Source: Euptelea pleiosperma (lineage: Eukaryota; Streptophyta; Magnoliopsida; Ranunculales; Eupteleaceae). Taken from it: a stretch of DNA of 64,000 nt. The stretch spans positions 37,958,225 through 38,022,224 of the forward strand of contig CM068545.1 of assembly GCA_035048495.1 (NCBI GenBank), read 5' to 3'. The stretch's first letter is position 1; every line of letters begins with the position of its first letter. Made by a program: the position numbers and the translations under genes. The notes under the pieces are model-generated. The model did no database searches. It saw only the letters and a list, made by a program, of their open reading frames with translations, and was not told the origin of the DNA. Shown here in pieces: positions 10,198-38,012 of the stretch.

Positions 10198-11200
10198 AAA
10201 TTAGGGAATCCGGAGAGAGGATACCTAATGAAACAATTAGTGTGCACATTAGGGAGTTTACTTGTGGACTAGAAGTGTTGACATCGTACACTAGGACCGA
10301 TGGAATGTTGGTACGAAATACATCAGAATTGATAGTTTAACTTTATAGAAATGGTCACGGGTATTCCGATAAGAGAAAGGTTGACTATTATATGAAAAGA
10401 CTTCATTGTATTCGAAGTTATACGTAAGTAATTGATGGAGAGTTGAGTTTTATCAAATTACATGTGAAATACATTTGCAAATTGTATTTGTTTTAAAATA
10501 AACAAAAGTCGCTGATTTAAGTGGATTTTATGCATGAGGAATGTACTTACTGGGCCCTAGCTCATCGTTTTAAAATGTTTTGTTTTCAGGAAAGGATAAG
10601 GGGAAGTTGGACTGATGCTTCCAGCATTTCTGTTGATAGACTTGTGCTTTTGACGATGTTATATTTTGTTTAATTCTTCTATCTTGTAGAAGGATACATG
10701 AGTTATGTAGGTCCTTTGACCGTTTAGTAATATGTATTTGGGAGTACGATATATATACAATGTTTTCTTTTGGATGGGCATATTACGGTTTTGTTTGAAG
10801 TAAGACATCCTCTAACATTATTAATGTGTCAATGAAGTGCGTTTCGTCTTATGAATTGTTTAAACAAAATGAAAAAAAATTATCCGGTGTATTTCCGCTG
10901 CATCGTGATACCAGTTTTGTTTAACTGTGCGTTTGTATGATCAGATCGCGCCTCAAGATACGAGAAAGGTCGATATGACCTAATATCGGATTTGGGGGCG
11001 TGACAATGTAACTTATACAAGTGTGTCTAACATAAATTGGGCTCGGGTTGGGTTGTCCGAGGCCTCAGCCTGAGCCCAACCCGATTTTGCTCGGGTTGTC
11101 AAAATCCAAGCCCGATCCCAAGCCCAAGTACTGAAGGGGCCAACCCAACCCGAGCCCAACGTCGGGTTGAGCCCGCTCAAGTTGCAGCCCTAGTGCCATA

Positions 11201-12440
11201 GCCCAATACTCAGCTTCTGCACTAAACCAAGCACCACCCTAATATAGTAAAGACTATCATCTTCATGCCCTCCACCAATCTTCTTCTCTGTCTTTAGATC
11301 CTAGAAGACATAGAAGAATAGAAGGTAACTAGGCAATTAAGATATTTGGTGAGTTTACCTACATACATTAAGTTAAAAGGAAATTTAGGTACATTTAAGA
11401 CAAGATAATAAAAGAGATAAATGAGGATGTGCAATACCAACTCCGGACACTTTAGATGTAGTGCCATTAGCAAGAGTAACACACTGAGTGGGGTTAGATG
11501 GACTAAGGGAAGAAAACACACGTGGGGTGATAGTAATATGGTATGTGGCATTAGAATCAATAATCCATGGAGAATTAGTAGAATAAACACAAGATATACC
11601 TGACTAGACCAAGGTGGTTGTTGAGTTGGAGGAAGCAATAGACTGTTGGGCTTTCATCAACATGGCATATTTCTCCTAGAAAATATAAATATTAGCAGAC
11701 ATAGTAGGCAATGAAAAGGTTGTATAGTCATAAATATTAGCCTCAACACTTAATGTAGAAGTTTGATTGACACCCATGCTGGTTTCCTATGAAGATTCTA
11801 GCACGTATCAGAGGTGTGACCATCATGACTACAATGAATACACTTATGAGTACCGCGTCCTCTACTTATGGCCTCCTTTGAGTCTCTACCAGCTCCACAA
11901 CCTCTACCACGTGTCCGACCATCATGACTGGTAAAGGTTCCTCTCCTTGAGACTGGAAAATTACTCGAAGCTGCAAGGGAAAAATTATCAATTGTTGTGG
12001 CACTAGTGGCATAGAATGAGACCCGCTGAAGGCAAGAATAAACTTCTGTCAATGATGAAAGCTCTTTGCTGCTAAGGATTTGAACTCGCATAGACCAGAA
12101 AGAAACTTCATAACTTGATACTCCTCTCGTTGTCTTCGTTAGATAATCGGATAAGTATAATAGTCTGATATACGTTTTGTTCATCAATTATTTCCGACAT
12201 GCAGGCATAGTATTCACTAAGACTTTTATCACCTTGCTGCAGAGTAAAAAAAATTGAAACAACAGATACACGTGTAACTAGAATATGTTTCCGAAACCGT
12301 CTCTCATATTTCTTTTGTTGTGTTTAAAAACATCACATTTACACTTATTTGTAGATCCATACTATTCCAGAACCAGGTCATAATCTGAACCTTTTCCCGA
12401 GTCCACTCTTCAAAATTGCCTCTCCCGAATGCTATTCTGT
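11201..12440 (-). pseudogene. degenerate Ty1/Copia remnant (gag, zinc knuckle, protease, RNase H scrap)
   Basis: Read on the minus strand from about 12440 downward, short frames in changing phase resemble Copia gag (an MTWFWNSM-like stretch, then LSSKELSSLTEVYSCLQRVS). A CCHC knuckle, CIHCSHDGHTSDTC, follows near 11840-11798. Next come a protease region with a DSN-type active site in place of DSG, and the following VPKFPFNL segment. At 11223-11193 the frame gives SAEAEYWAMA, the RNase H motif normally more than 2 kb downstream. Integrase and reverse transcriptase are therefore deleted. The right end of hAT element B abuts this RNase H scrap. Confidence 0.75.
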
Positions 12441-12665
12441 ACTCAAATAACTAAGTTTCCCTCTAGTTGTGAGGAAAACTTGTACAGATTTAGACAAAGG
12501 TACATAATTAATTCTATTGAATTTAATGGAATTCATCTGAGACATAAGTATCTCAAAGACAATAGACTAGGTTTAGATTCCATCACCTACCACTAGGTCA
12601 CAAACACTTATACTCACTCCAGAAACCCTGTGATTCTTCGTGGATATCCGCAATATACTTTGGAG
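12441..12665. other. no identified feature
   Basis: AT-rich sequence, possibly the rest of the Copia gag leader. No primer binding site or LTR could be found on either strand. Confidence 0.35.
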
Positions 12666-13077
12666 CTATGATACCCGGATACCTGTATATGTCCAAAGTA
12701 CCAGTATCCACAGGATACGACACGGATACGGTACGAATACGGGTAGGATACGAGTAGGTGTTTATTTATAAAAAAAACACAAAAAATAGTGCATTAATAT
12801 TAACATTAGTTTAAATCAATAGTCTAGTTAATTTTATAAGCAATATAAAATAAAATATTTATAACACTTATTTGATTATCATATACTTTTTTATTAGATG
12901 TTTATACATTCAAGATTGTGTATTTATGTGTGTACACTTTATAACATCATATGTAGAAGTAACTATACCACAAATTTTAGGAAATGGGTAGGATACTCGT
13001 ATCCGTATCCGTGTCCCTGATTTTGGAAAATGTCAAGTCGTATCCCCGCTTCCCGTATCAGTATCCGGGCATCATAG
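12666..13077. mobile_element. hAT-like MITE with ggatac motifs
   Basis: The left end ctatgatacccggata is mirrored by tatccgggcatcatag on the right (one mismatch). The flanks ctttggag (12658-12665) and atttggag (13078-13085) form an 8-bp duplication with one mismatch. Many ggatac/gtatcc motifs in both orientations sit next to each end and the centre is AT-rich. There is no coding capacity. Length 412 bp. Confidence 0.7.
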
Positions 13078-13170
13078 ATTTGGAGAGCCTGGGAGAGAAA
13101 TCTAAACACCTGCGATTTGCTTTGGAAAGCTCAAAAGAGATGCTAATACCTGCGATTTACTCACGATAGA

Positions 13171-13285
13171 CTCAGGAAACAAGTCATACTAGTCTCAAGA
13201 AATGTGTCATATCAGCCCTCGAGAAATGTGTTACGACAACCTCGAGAAACGTGTCTATAATGGACCTGGGAAAATGTGTCGAAAA
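13171..13285. repeat. imperfect tandem repeat of about 24 bp
   Basis: About five diverged units built on ctcgagaaatgtgt: ctcaggaaacaagt, ctcaagaaatgtgt, ctcgagaaatgtgt, ctcgagaaacgtgt, ctgggaaaatgtgt. Function unknown. Confidence 0.6.
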
Positions 13286-14631
13286 ATTACATGAACTTGC
13301 AATTTTTCTTGGAGAAAAAATAAACCATGTTGCAACAACTTCTTATCTGTGACCACCCTTTGTTTTTAGATGGGATGATTTGCTAGGGGATTCATCCCAT
13401 TCTGTTTAGGGAGTGGGATATGTCTTCTTTTTGTTCTCTTTTGGAATTCGTCCCCTTTTAATGATACTTATTACCTTATCAAAAAACAAACTTCTCATCT
13501 ACGGCATGCACATACGTAGAAGCCAAGTTATCCCTTTAAATCTGCATGAATGACCTCTTGCACGTCCGTAGACTGTATAGGTGGTAGGAACTACCACAAA
13601 AAGAAGAAGAAAAAAAAGATGGACAAAGAAGGAAAAAAAATAGAAGAGAAGGAAAGAGCAAGAAGAAAAGAGGAAACTCTAGTTAATGGATCATATGTTC
13701 AAATACCATGTAAAGTAATTAGGGTTTTGTGATGGGAAGTGAAAGTAGAAGAATAGAGAGAGAGAGAGAAGAGGAAGTCGAATTAGTGTCTTGAACTTAC
13801 ACTAATCGACCCTCACAATTATTATATATACTAATACTGTAATAAAGGTAAAAGTACAGAAATACCCGTGTTACAACTTACATTAACATTTACTATTACA
13901 TTCCCTTAATTTAATTATTTTATAAATTTATTTGTTTAAATAAAAAGATAATATTTTTTTGAAAAAGTAATCTGGCCAAGTTGTAGTCTTGTAGATTCGG
14001 TGAAATGAAACGAAATATATTTAAATTAATCCTAAATGTGCTTATTTAAGGTGAAAAGAATAGAAATTGGGATTTTTCCAATTGTCTTGGATTATTCACC
14101 GCAAAAAATAAAAATAAAAAAATCGTGGGAATGCATCAACAGCCGTAGATCTGATGTATTTACACACTTGTAATACTAATGTGGCTTAAATTTATCAAAG
14201 AAACATGAAAGTGCGGAGAAAAATGGTTTTTACGAGAGAAAAACTTCAAAAATATTCAACTAAAAGTAGCATTTGATCTTGATTTCACATGTTAACCTCC
14301 CAAGAGCTAGCACATGTGGAAAAAAAATGAAGATATACGTGTTTGAAACACTTCTCTTTTGTTTTAAATTTCAATCCTTGAACAGTAACATTTGCTGAAA
14401 ATATTACAGGTAAACTTCACTTCGCCAGGTCATAATTCAAAAAAAATTCTAAAAATTCAGCTAATTTTAATACCATGATTATTAGTGCACCTACTGTGTA
14501 TGGTACACATTGCGTGCTCAAAGTTAAACTTACAACTGAAGATATAACACATGGACACAATAATTTTTAATCTCATACAGAAATATAAAGATTGAATGTA
14601 AACAGTGTCATCATTTCCTTAAATTGTCCAG
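13286..14631. other. probable intron sequence upstream of the first visible IPMDH exon
   Basis: AT-rich, with a purine-rich stretch (13600-13790). The preceding IPMDH exon, which should end at the VDKANVLE region, is not present here. The end at 14631 is a good acceptor (ttgtccag). Confidence 0.5.
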
Positions 14632-31065
<16,434 letters not shown>

Positions 31066-31290
31066 AATCAGACAATTCAGTCTTCTAAGTTGTCAGGATG
31101 CTGGTCTCATTGATATGGCTCATGTCAGAGCAATCAGGAGGAGCTCTGAAAATGAGCTTTAGAGCATTGGATGGATCATTCACGTTTTCTAAAGAAATTC
31201 ACTTATTTTTACCTGTTTTTAATTTAGTTGAAACTGTGATCTAATCTTAAAATTACGGTGTCATTACGATTTCCTGTCATTGTGAAAAAT
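31066..31290 (+). other. probable IPMDH 3' untranslated region
   Basis: Follows the stop codon. T-rich and ttaaaatt/ttttaattta elements near 31200-31250 could form the polyadenylation region; the end is not defined. Confidence 0.35.
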
Positions 31291-32389
31291 TGTATGCCTC
31301 AGCTGGATTCAGGCACACACAGCAAGAATTATTCTTTGGTCTGGCTGATTTATTCAAGGTTTGGTCCAGCTGCAGTTTTCTGTAATAGGTACTTCTGTTC
31401 ATGAATAGGTGGCAGTCCCAGAATGCCAGCTGGACCAAATTCATTCTGCGAAGACTACTAGCAAACAATTGTACAATGTATTGACAGGCAGTAAAGTTTA
31501 TTGCATATTTGACATGCCTAATTGTGATATGCCCATCATGCAGATGAATCAAGGGCTGATATTAGGTAAATAAATCTCCTCACCGTAGAGATCATTCTCA
31601 CTGAAAATCGGCCCCTTGTGACATTCCTAGCCTTATGAAAAGTGGATTATAAGTTTAAAAAATCCCGGACCTTCTATTTCAATATTAAGTCGGCATGTGA
31701 TAGCAGCAGACATAATTATCTGTGATTCACAACCAGAACAAAGCTATGAGGGGAGTGTCATCTGATCCTTTCAGAAAGTAAAAAAGTAGGTCTTAATATT
31801 TGAAGCCAAGAATAGAGATAGAGACCTTGTTTTTAAATTTGGAGTTAGAGATAGAACCCGTTTGGAGTTGGATTTTGCATTTTTTTCATCAAATATGAAG
31901 ATAGAGCCGCTCGGTTGGAGATCTTTTTATATGGAATAATCTTGGTCAGTTTCCAGTGGGATTACAGCTATATAATGGAAGAGAAGCATCCAACATGGCT
32001 AAGGTGTAAACTAATGTGGCGTGGACTTTGCATGGCATTGGATGATGGGTTCTGATGGATCAAGATCCAGGAGAATTTTTTTGTAGTGGCCGGTTGTGCC
32101 ACATATACCAATGTTTAGGCTTTAGTTCTAAAAATACTTTTTAGAAAGCAATCATAGGTATATGTGGCGTGCGATCATTGGCGCATGATTGTCACTTCAA
32201 AAGTTTTCTCAAGACCCAGACTCTTGGATCAATAATGCACTTACATCTGAGTCTTACATGGCCTGCTCTCTCTCTGCAACCCGACCAACCTGATTGGAGA
32301 TGGTGGTCTGCTGTTATTCCAGACGTGTTAGGTCGCAATAACTTTAACCAAGTGCAAACTCTTCGAGCGCACTGACGCATTGATGTTTA
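31291..32389. other. intergenic, nothing identified
   Basis: Unique-looking sequence downstream of IPMDH. Short open frames show no recognisable similarity. Confidence 0.4.
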
Positions 32390-32397
32390 GTCCTACA

Positions 32398-32730
32398 CAC
32401 GGTTTAAAAAACGGCCGTTATAACGGATTCAGACCTACCCTGTTATGTTATGGACCGTTTAAACGCCCAAAAAATAACAGCCGTTACAAAGAAATTAACA
32501 ACCTTTATTTTCTGAAAAATTGTGTGAAAAAAATGGCTGTTATTTTTGCTTTTTTCCATTTTTTGAAATTCAAAATTTGAATTTCAGCGCCATGTTTTCC
32601 GTTTTTTCCCGTTATTTCTGCTATTTTTGTTATATTCGGTTTTTGCCCGAGCATTTTTTTCGTTATAACGGAAAAAAATGGTAACGCCCCCAGTCCGTTA
32701 TACCGTTATAACGGTCCCCTTTAAACCTTG
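32398..32730. mobile_element. hAT-like MITE with ccgttataacgg motifs, copy 2
   Basis: Ends cacggtttaaa and tttaaaccttg, with the 8-bp duplication gtcctaca (32390-32397 and 32731-32738). It is homologous along its length to 17557-17915, including ggccgttataacggattc and the central T-rich block. Length 333 bp. Confidence 0.87.
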
Positions 32731-32738
32731 GTCCTACA

Positions 32739-33411
32739 TACACACCAAAAAGACATTCGTAAAATAGGGAGGAAAAAGATGAAACAAAGAAACGATTATT
32801 AGTTTTCCAGAGTAGAGAACGTGTATTATTGAACACGTACGATAAAACGATATTCTTGTTTTTGAACACCATTGAAAGCTTTGTTGAAGAGATTAGTAGA
32901 GATCAAGTGTCTCTTGGAATTCTAAGGTTTTCTCTTAGATCCGAAAATTGATCCGAGGAATGGTTGAATCGACTATCAACCCCGATTTGAACAATTAGCT
33001 TGTCGAGTGCATAGTTAGCAATTCGGTATACGGCAAAGATTTGAAATGGAAAAAGTTCGAGTTTAATTTGGTTTCGGGATAAAAAAAAATTCAGTCATTG
33101 TTGAAATGTTATATTCTTTTGGCCTTAAAAAGCCTGAATTTTACCAAATTTTTCATTTTATGCGGCCATTTAATATGTTTTTTATTTTTTATTTTTATAA
33201 AACACAAAATTCGTGTATTAAAAGCGAATAATACGTGTTTTATTCGTATAATCTTGAAAGTCACGATTTTTGCTGATTTTTTTTTATTTTATACGGCTGT
33301 ATTAAACGTTTCTTTAAAAACACAAAAAAATTCAGGTATTAAACAAGTATAATACGCAAATTTACTAACTAGGGTCGAGTGCATATTTGAACCGAGGAGC
33401 ATAACTCAAGA
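32739..33411. other. AT-rich sequence, nothing identified
   Basis: Contains several direct repeats of an attcgtgtatta/gtataatacg type (33210-33350) but no boundary or reading frame I can interpret. Confidence 0.4.
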
Positions 33412-33563
33412 ATGAGCTACAAGTTGATGTACAATCGTCTGGCTGAAATGAAGGAGCGACATGACAAGGGCTTGTGCTTTGATTGCAATGAGCTCTTCAA
33501 GCCGGGACATAAGTGTTCACGTCTTAAGCATCTTCTTATGGAGGGGAATTGGTTGATCAAGAT
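33412..33563 (+). pseudogene. Gypsy gag zinc-knuckle fragment
   Basis: Encodes AEMKERHDKGLCFDCNELFKPGHKC, a typical Gypsy nucleocapsid knuckle (C-x2-C-x4-GH-x4-C type with KGLC lead). The frame is then interrupted by the MITE at 33567. Nothing else of the parent element is recognisable nearby. Confidence 0.65.
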
Positions 33564-33566
33564 TGA

Positions 33567-34128
33567 GGCCCTGCTTGGTTCGCTACACTTGGGTGCATTT
33601 TGCACTGTCATGCAAGTGTAGCGATTACAACACAAGTCACTTACAACTGTTTGGTTCACGTCCTGAAAATAGATGCAAATAAAGTTTAGCTGATTGGTTG
33701 GTAGTGCATTGCAAAAGAATGCAATGGATTATTTTATTTCCTGATTTTATAAAAAAAAATGCACAATAAAATTATTATTGTTATCATTTTATTTTATTAT
33801 TATTTTTTGGAGGGGAAAGCTTGGGGTTAGGCGGCCCCAATCGATTATATAAAAAAGATAGAAAAATAAGATAATAATAAAAAAAATAATCACAGTTATT
33901 ATTATTATTAATGCTTTTCGGAAGAAAAATGTTGAGCTACTACAATGCACCCACTTGCATCAGTTTTTGGGCTGCACTTGGTTGCATCTATTTTGTTAAG
34001 GAGTTTGCAAGGGCTTAGAACCCACTTGCATGGCAGTTCATTTGCACGCGTCCAACCAATCACTTGCGATCCCAAAATTGTGGCAAGTGAGTGCATTGCA
34101 CTCAATTTGCTGTGAACCAAGTAGGGCT
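33567..34128. mobile_element. Tourist/PIF-Harbinger-like MITE
   Basis: Left end ggccctgcttggttcgc is mirrored on the right by gtgaaccaagtagggct, with the 3-bp direct repeat tga (33564-33566 and 34129-34131). GGCCCTG ends and a 3-bp duplication resemble Tourist elements, though the usual duplication is TWA. gtgcattttgcac-like motifs recur inside both ends. Length 562 bp, no coding capacity. Confidence 0.7.
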
Positions 34129-34131
34129 TGA

Positions 34132-37100
34132 ATATTGGGGATAGAATAGTAGAACGTTTAACCCTGTGGACAAGGTCGATCTTTGGAGATGTTGAGACCC
34201 TTGTGGGTCCCACATCTATCATTACGCGGCATGTACGATCCTTGTGATCTATTCTCTTTTCTTATTAGGAGTCTTTTATTAGTATTAAGGTTCTTTTGCT
34301 CCTCTCCTTTCTTGATCTAGATGGGGATGTCACTCCCTTATCCCAGGTCTATCGGACCCAACCCGTGACTCTCGGTCAGACCCAAAATCAGTAACCAAGA
34401 CCCATGTTCCCGGGGAATGAGGTAGGTTTAAATAAAGTAAAACGTGGAACTAAGGTTCAATTATGTGAGACTTGAGGGTTAAGCGATGTTATCAGTTTAC
34501 ACTATCGGTTTCAATATGCACAATCTATGTTCAGAAATTCATAACTAATTTAATTTATGTTTGCTCTAGTTGGGCCATATCAATTCAAGCCATACCAATT
34601 TGGAAAGATAACTGATCAAGGAACACTAGAAAAATAAATTAAAAGAACAAAAACTAATCTAAGTAGACAAACAAATCACTTGGAAAAGAAGACATTTGGT
34701 CCTTGCAGAAAATCTTGAGAACTCAATTCTTAGAGTTAGAAAACCCACTACATCGTCTGGAAAATTAAATAGAAAAACGTATCTTAAAAATATGAAATAC
34801 TGTGAGTGAATTTTTTAAAAAATTAGTGAAGAATACAATTTTTTTTTGTGCAAAACTAGAAAAAACAACTTCTCAGTGTCCAATTTTTAGAAAAATGCAC
34901 AGACATCATCTTGGGGCCCAAGACCCCAATATGGAAACTAGAGAGACAGCAGAATTTCTTAGAATTTTCCTCAGGTGTCATCTAGAACAAGTTTTAAAAA
35001 TTCAGGAGGTTTGAAGTCATACTTCGGAAATCTACAGGCAGAAACTTACAATGCAATCTCATAGTGTAAAATCCGTAGTAAATCGCCTGGGTATAAAATC
35101 CATAGCAAAACGGATGCATGAAACAAGTAGAAAATTCAAATAAAAAAAAAATCAAATTAGGAGTTAACATGTAAACATGAAAAATTGGATATAGATAACG
35201 GTATAGTACTAGAAAAATCATATCTCAAGATCTGACCATTGGATCATACTAAATTTTTTACATTTTTTACTAGAGGCATGAGGCTCTGTACTGTCAAAAA
35301 TTTAAGACTATCCGACATTGGGAATGGGTTCATCCAACATTTGCAAAGTTTTTGGGTTCATGTACATCCGAAAATTCAGAAGTGCAGAAATCTAAAACAT
35401 GCAAGGAGGAAACAAATATATCTCGCATGCTTTTAAAAATAACATGGAAAACCAACTGAGTGTATGTGTGTACAAGGGCAACAACTTGTCTCTCTTCTCC
35501 TTTTTCTTCTCCTCAAGTGGTAAATTGCTATATTTCTTCAAGAGAAAGAGGGCTGCAAAGTGAGTTAATCGGCTATGTATTCAATTCTTCACAATATGGG
35601 GCAGCAAGGTAGGGACAGTTCGGGTTTCTTCTCCAGATGAGGGGGCAGAACACAAGCAAAAGTAATCTAGGGTTTCTCACTTAGGGTTTCCCAAAAGTTG
35701 ACCAAGGTCAACAAAATGTATAATGTTCTATTCAAAGGCATATTTACATGGAAAATGTACTAAGGTAATTATTTCTCCCTTTTTAAAGAAGGGCTATTAA
35801 AAGAAAAATCAGAATTTAACATTTACAGTTTTTACATGAACTAAGTTCTCAAAACATTGCCCAAATCTCTTAGTTATGAAGGCAATCGAAGTTCTGGCCC
35901 ACGTAACTGGCAAGGTATCGACGTTCTGGTCATTTTTGCTAGCTAATTCCGCCCACAGAAGCGGGATATTGCATTCTGTTAAATGTCGACTGCAAACTCT
36001 GATTAGTAGTCGAACCAACTGGAAACCGATCCAAACATGGTATTTTTGCAACTCCGTCTACATTCTTTGAAGCGAAAATGCGACCCGGGACACTTTTGTG
36101 TTTCACGGGAGAAGCCTAATTTTGAGCGCTAAGGCCTGAAAATGCACTCAGAAGTCTACGACGTCAATTTTAGCCCGTTTCTTAATTTCAGTTAACAATA
36201 AAGAGGGTGGGAAAAATATAATATTTTCGTAAAATAAATCTAAAAAATCATAGTAATTATCTTATCAATAAATGAATACACACACCAAAAATCTTAATCA
36301 TTATCCACTCATAAAAATTCTATTGATCAAAACAAACACACCATTCTATATCATCTTATAGGAAATAGTCATCTTATGATGAAAAACATGCATCCATTCA
36401 TCCGCTCATAAATAAAACTACATTTCCATACTAACATAGTGTCTCAAATATATCAATCAGATAAAAAAAATATATCTAGACTTGGATCTTCACATCCAAG
36501 TCCGGTTTTTTACTTTCTAGTTGACCCAACCAACGGTGTTGATTGTTATGACCTGGCCAACGGTATCATAATGAAATCAACCCGGCCAATGGTATTGATC
36601 TTATCATTTTTTTAATTTTCCAAGCCATTCCTCATATGTGATGATAATATGAATTATCATGGTGATGATCATATAAATTATCATGGTGATGAGTGATCAT
36701 AGATCCAAAAATCCGTCAAAGGAATTATGATAATGATGATCATAACTCAAAATTCATATTCAATATATTCGTAGTGAATCATAGAACAACACATCACATG
36801 CTTAACATCAAAATAACCATGGTGAATCCTGGATCAACATATCTCAAATTCAACATCGCATAGCAACATCAAAAGAATAGAAGGCGAAAGCTCAAGCTCA
36901 CAAGTTAATCAGGTTTGAAAACATTAATCGTCCATACAGTACTTGTATTTGTTTTGTGTTATTGCGATCTTCTTCTCTTGAATGTGTAGTAGTGATACAG
37001 CTGCCAAGATCAAGGTGTGATCTCTTAATGGTGAAAAAAGATGTGAAGAAGTATGGACGTTTTCTACACACAGAGAGAGAGAGAGAGAGAGTAGTTAGTT

Positions 37101-37279
37101 TTTTTAAATGGGTTCTCAAAATCCTAATTAAGTATGGCTAATATAGTAAAGATTAGAATTTTCGTTAAAAGTGGTGTATCACACCCCAAACTTTGATAAG
37201 TGCATTTAGTTGTTTGTTATGGATTTTGCATTATTTTTCCTTGTTTCTTTTTTCTTAATTGCAACATTTTATTTTTGGG
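34132..37279. other. repeat-derived or intergenic sequence, unresolved
   Basis: Three kilobases without a supportable gene. I note three imperfect copies of cggccaa(c/t)ggta/tattgat near 36530-36600, an inverted ataattatcatggtgatgat cluster at 36650-36700 and (ga)n at 37070-37092. tgtcactccc at 34329 could be an LTR start but has no partner. Confidence 0.35.
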
Positions 37280-37288
37280 AACAACCAA

Positions 37289-37312
37289 CCCCCCCCCCCC
37301 CCCCCCCCCCCC
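37289..37312. repeat. C24 homopolymer
   Basis: Twenty-four consecutive C within the left outer arm of the inverted-repeat element. Confidence 0.9.
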
Positions 37313-38012
37313 GGGTTCTTTTGAAAATTTGACATACCCCCTCACAATTTGAAAAAGCTGACATACCCCCCTATGACTCGGTCCACTATCATTTGACCAA
37401 TGCTGACCCGAGTTGACTACCAAAATTTGTATTAAATGATAAAAACACCCTTGTCTTCAAATTTGGAACAAGGGACCCATACCCCAAATCAAAAGGCTAC
37501 GGTGGACGACTAGCCCAGAGACTCCAATGTGTTGGCCACCCATCACTGGCGACCACCGCTCCAGCAACAATTTAAAACTCAAGGTTAAAAAAACACACAC
37601 AAAGCATAAATTTTATTTTTAAAACTGTCATTAAAAAAATGAAAGACAAGAATAAGAGCAATTTAGATTTTAAGCTTTTGAGACATGGATTTTGGAAAGA
37701 TGGGTTTTCTCAATTTTCAAATGAAATCGCATTCCCTCATGAGTTTTATCTATTTTATGGGTTTTTTTTTTTTTCAATCTTTGCTTAATTCATAAAAAAA
37801 GCTAAACAAAAAATCTCAGGTTTACCAACATGGGTTTTTATTTTTATTTTTAATCTCCTCTTTTCATGTGTGATTTGGGGTCTGGGTTTTGGCCCAAACG
37901 CAAAGCCTTCTTCTAAGGTTGAAGAGAAGGGCACTTTCGTCCCTTAATAAAAAATTTAGCAGTCAACTAGGGTCAAAATGGGTCAAATGACATTGGACCG
38001 AGTCATAGGGGG

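Larger units (their letters stand above)
2211..11005 (+). mobile_element. Ty3/Gypsy chromovirus (Tekay/Del type), full length
   Basis: Complete LTR retrotransposon of 8795 bp. It has LTRs of 2081 and 2072 bp with TGTAAT...TGACA ends, an initiator-Met-type primer binding site, one gag-pol frame, a polypurine tract and 5-bp duplications. Pol order is protease, reverse transcriptase, RNase H, integrase, then a C-terminal chromodomain-like segment, which places it among chromoviruses and most like Tekay/Del. By eye the two LTRs differ by about 18 substitutions and a few indels, so insertion was recent. One in-frame TAG interrupts pol. It lies inside pack-hAT element B, just outside that element's MITE. 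Confidence 0.95.
8934..11005 (+). repeat. 3' LTR of the chromovirus
   Basis: Near-identical copy of 2211-4291 with the same TGTAAT...TGACA ends, followed by the duplication atgta (11006-11010). The A-rich tract is interrupted by two Gs. Confidence 0.95.
167..11192 (-). mobile_element. pack-type hAT element B, split by a MITE and a chromovirus
   Basis: Bases 178-325 match, in the same order, the reverse complement of the right end of the hAT element at 59069-60064. Bases 11035-11192 match the reverse complement of its left end and finish in the terminal motif gttgcagcccta. Removing the chromovirus (2211-11005) and the MITE (1097-2190) leaves about 1.1 kb, close to the 996 bp of the intact relative. 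The left terminal dozen bases are degenerate, so the start is estimated by alignment. The expected 8-bp duplication next to the right end would be gtgccata (11193-11200), but no matching copy is seen on the left. The subterminal regions are rich in gggttgggctcggg-type motifs on both strands. Confidence 0.7.

Noticed and set aside
34328..37190. An LTR beginning tgtcactccc
   Set aside because: No partner repeat, primer site or duplication could be found in the window.
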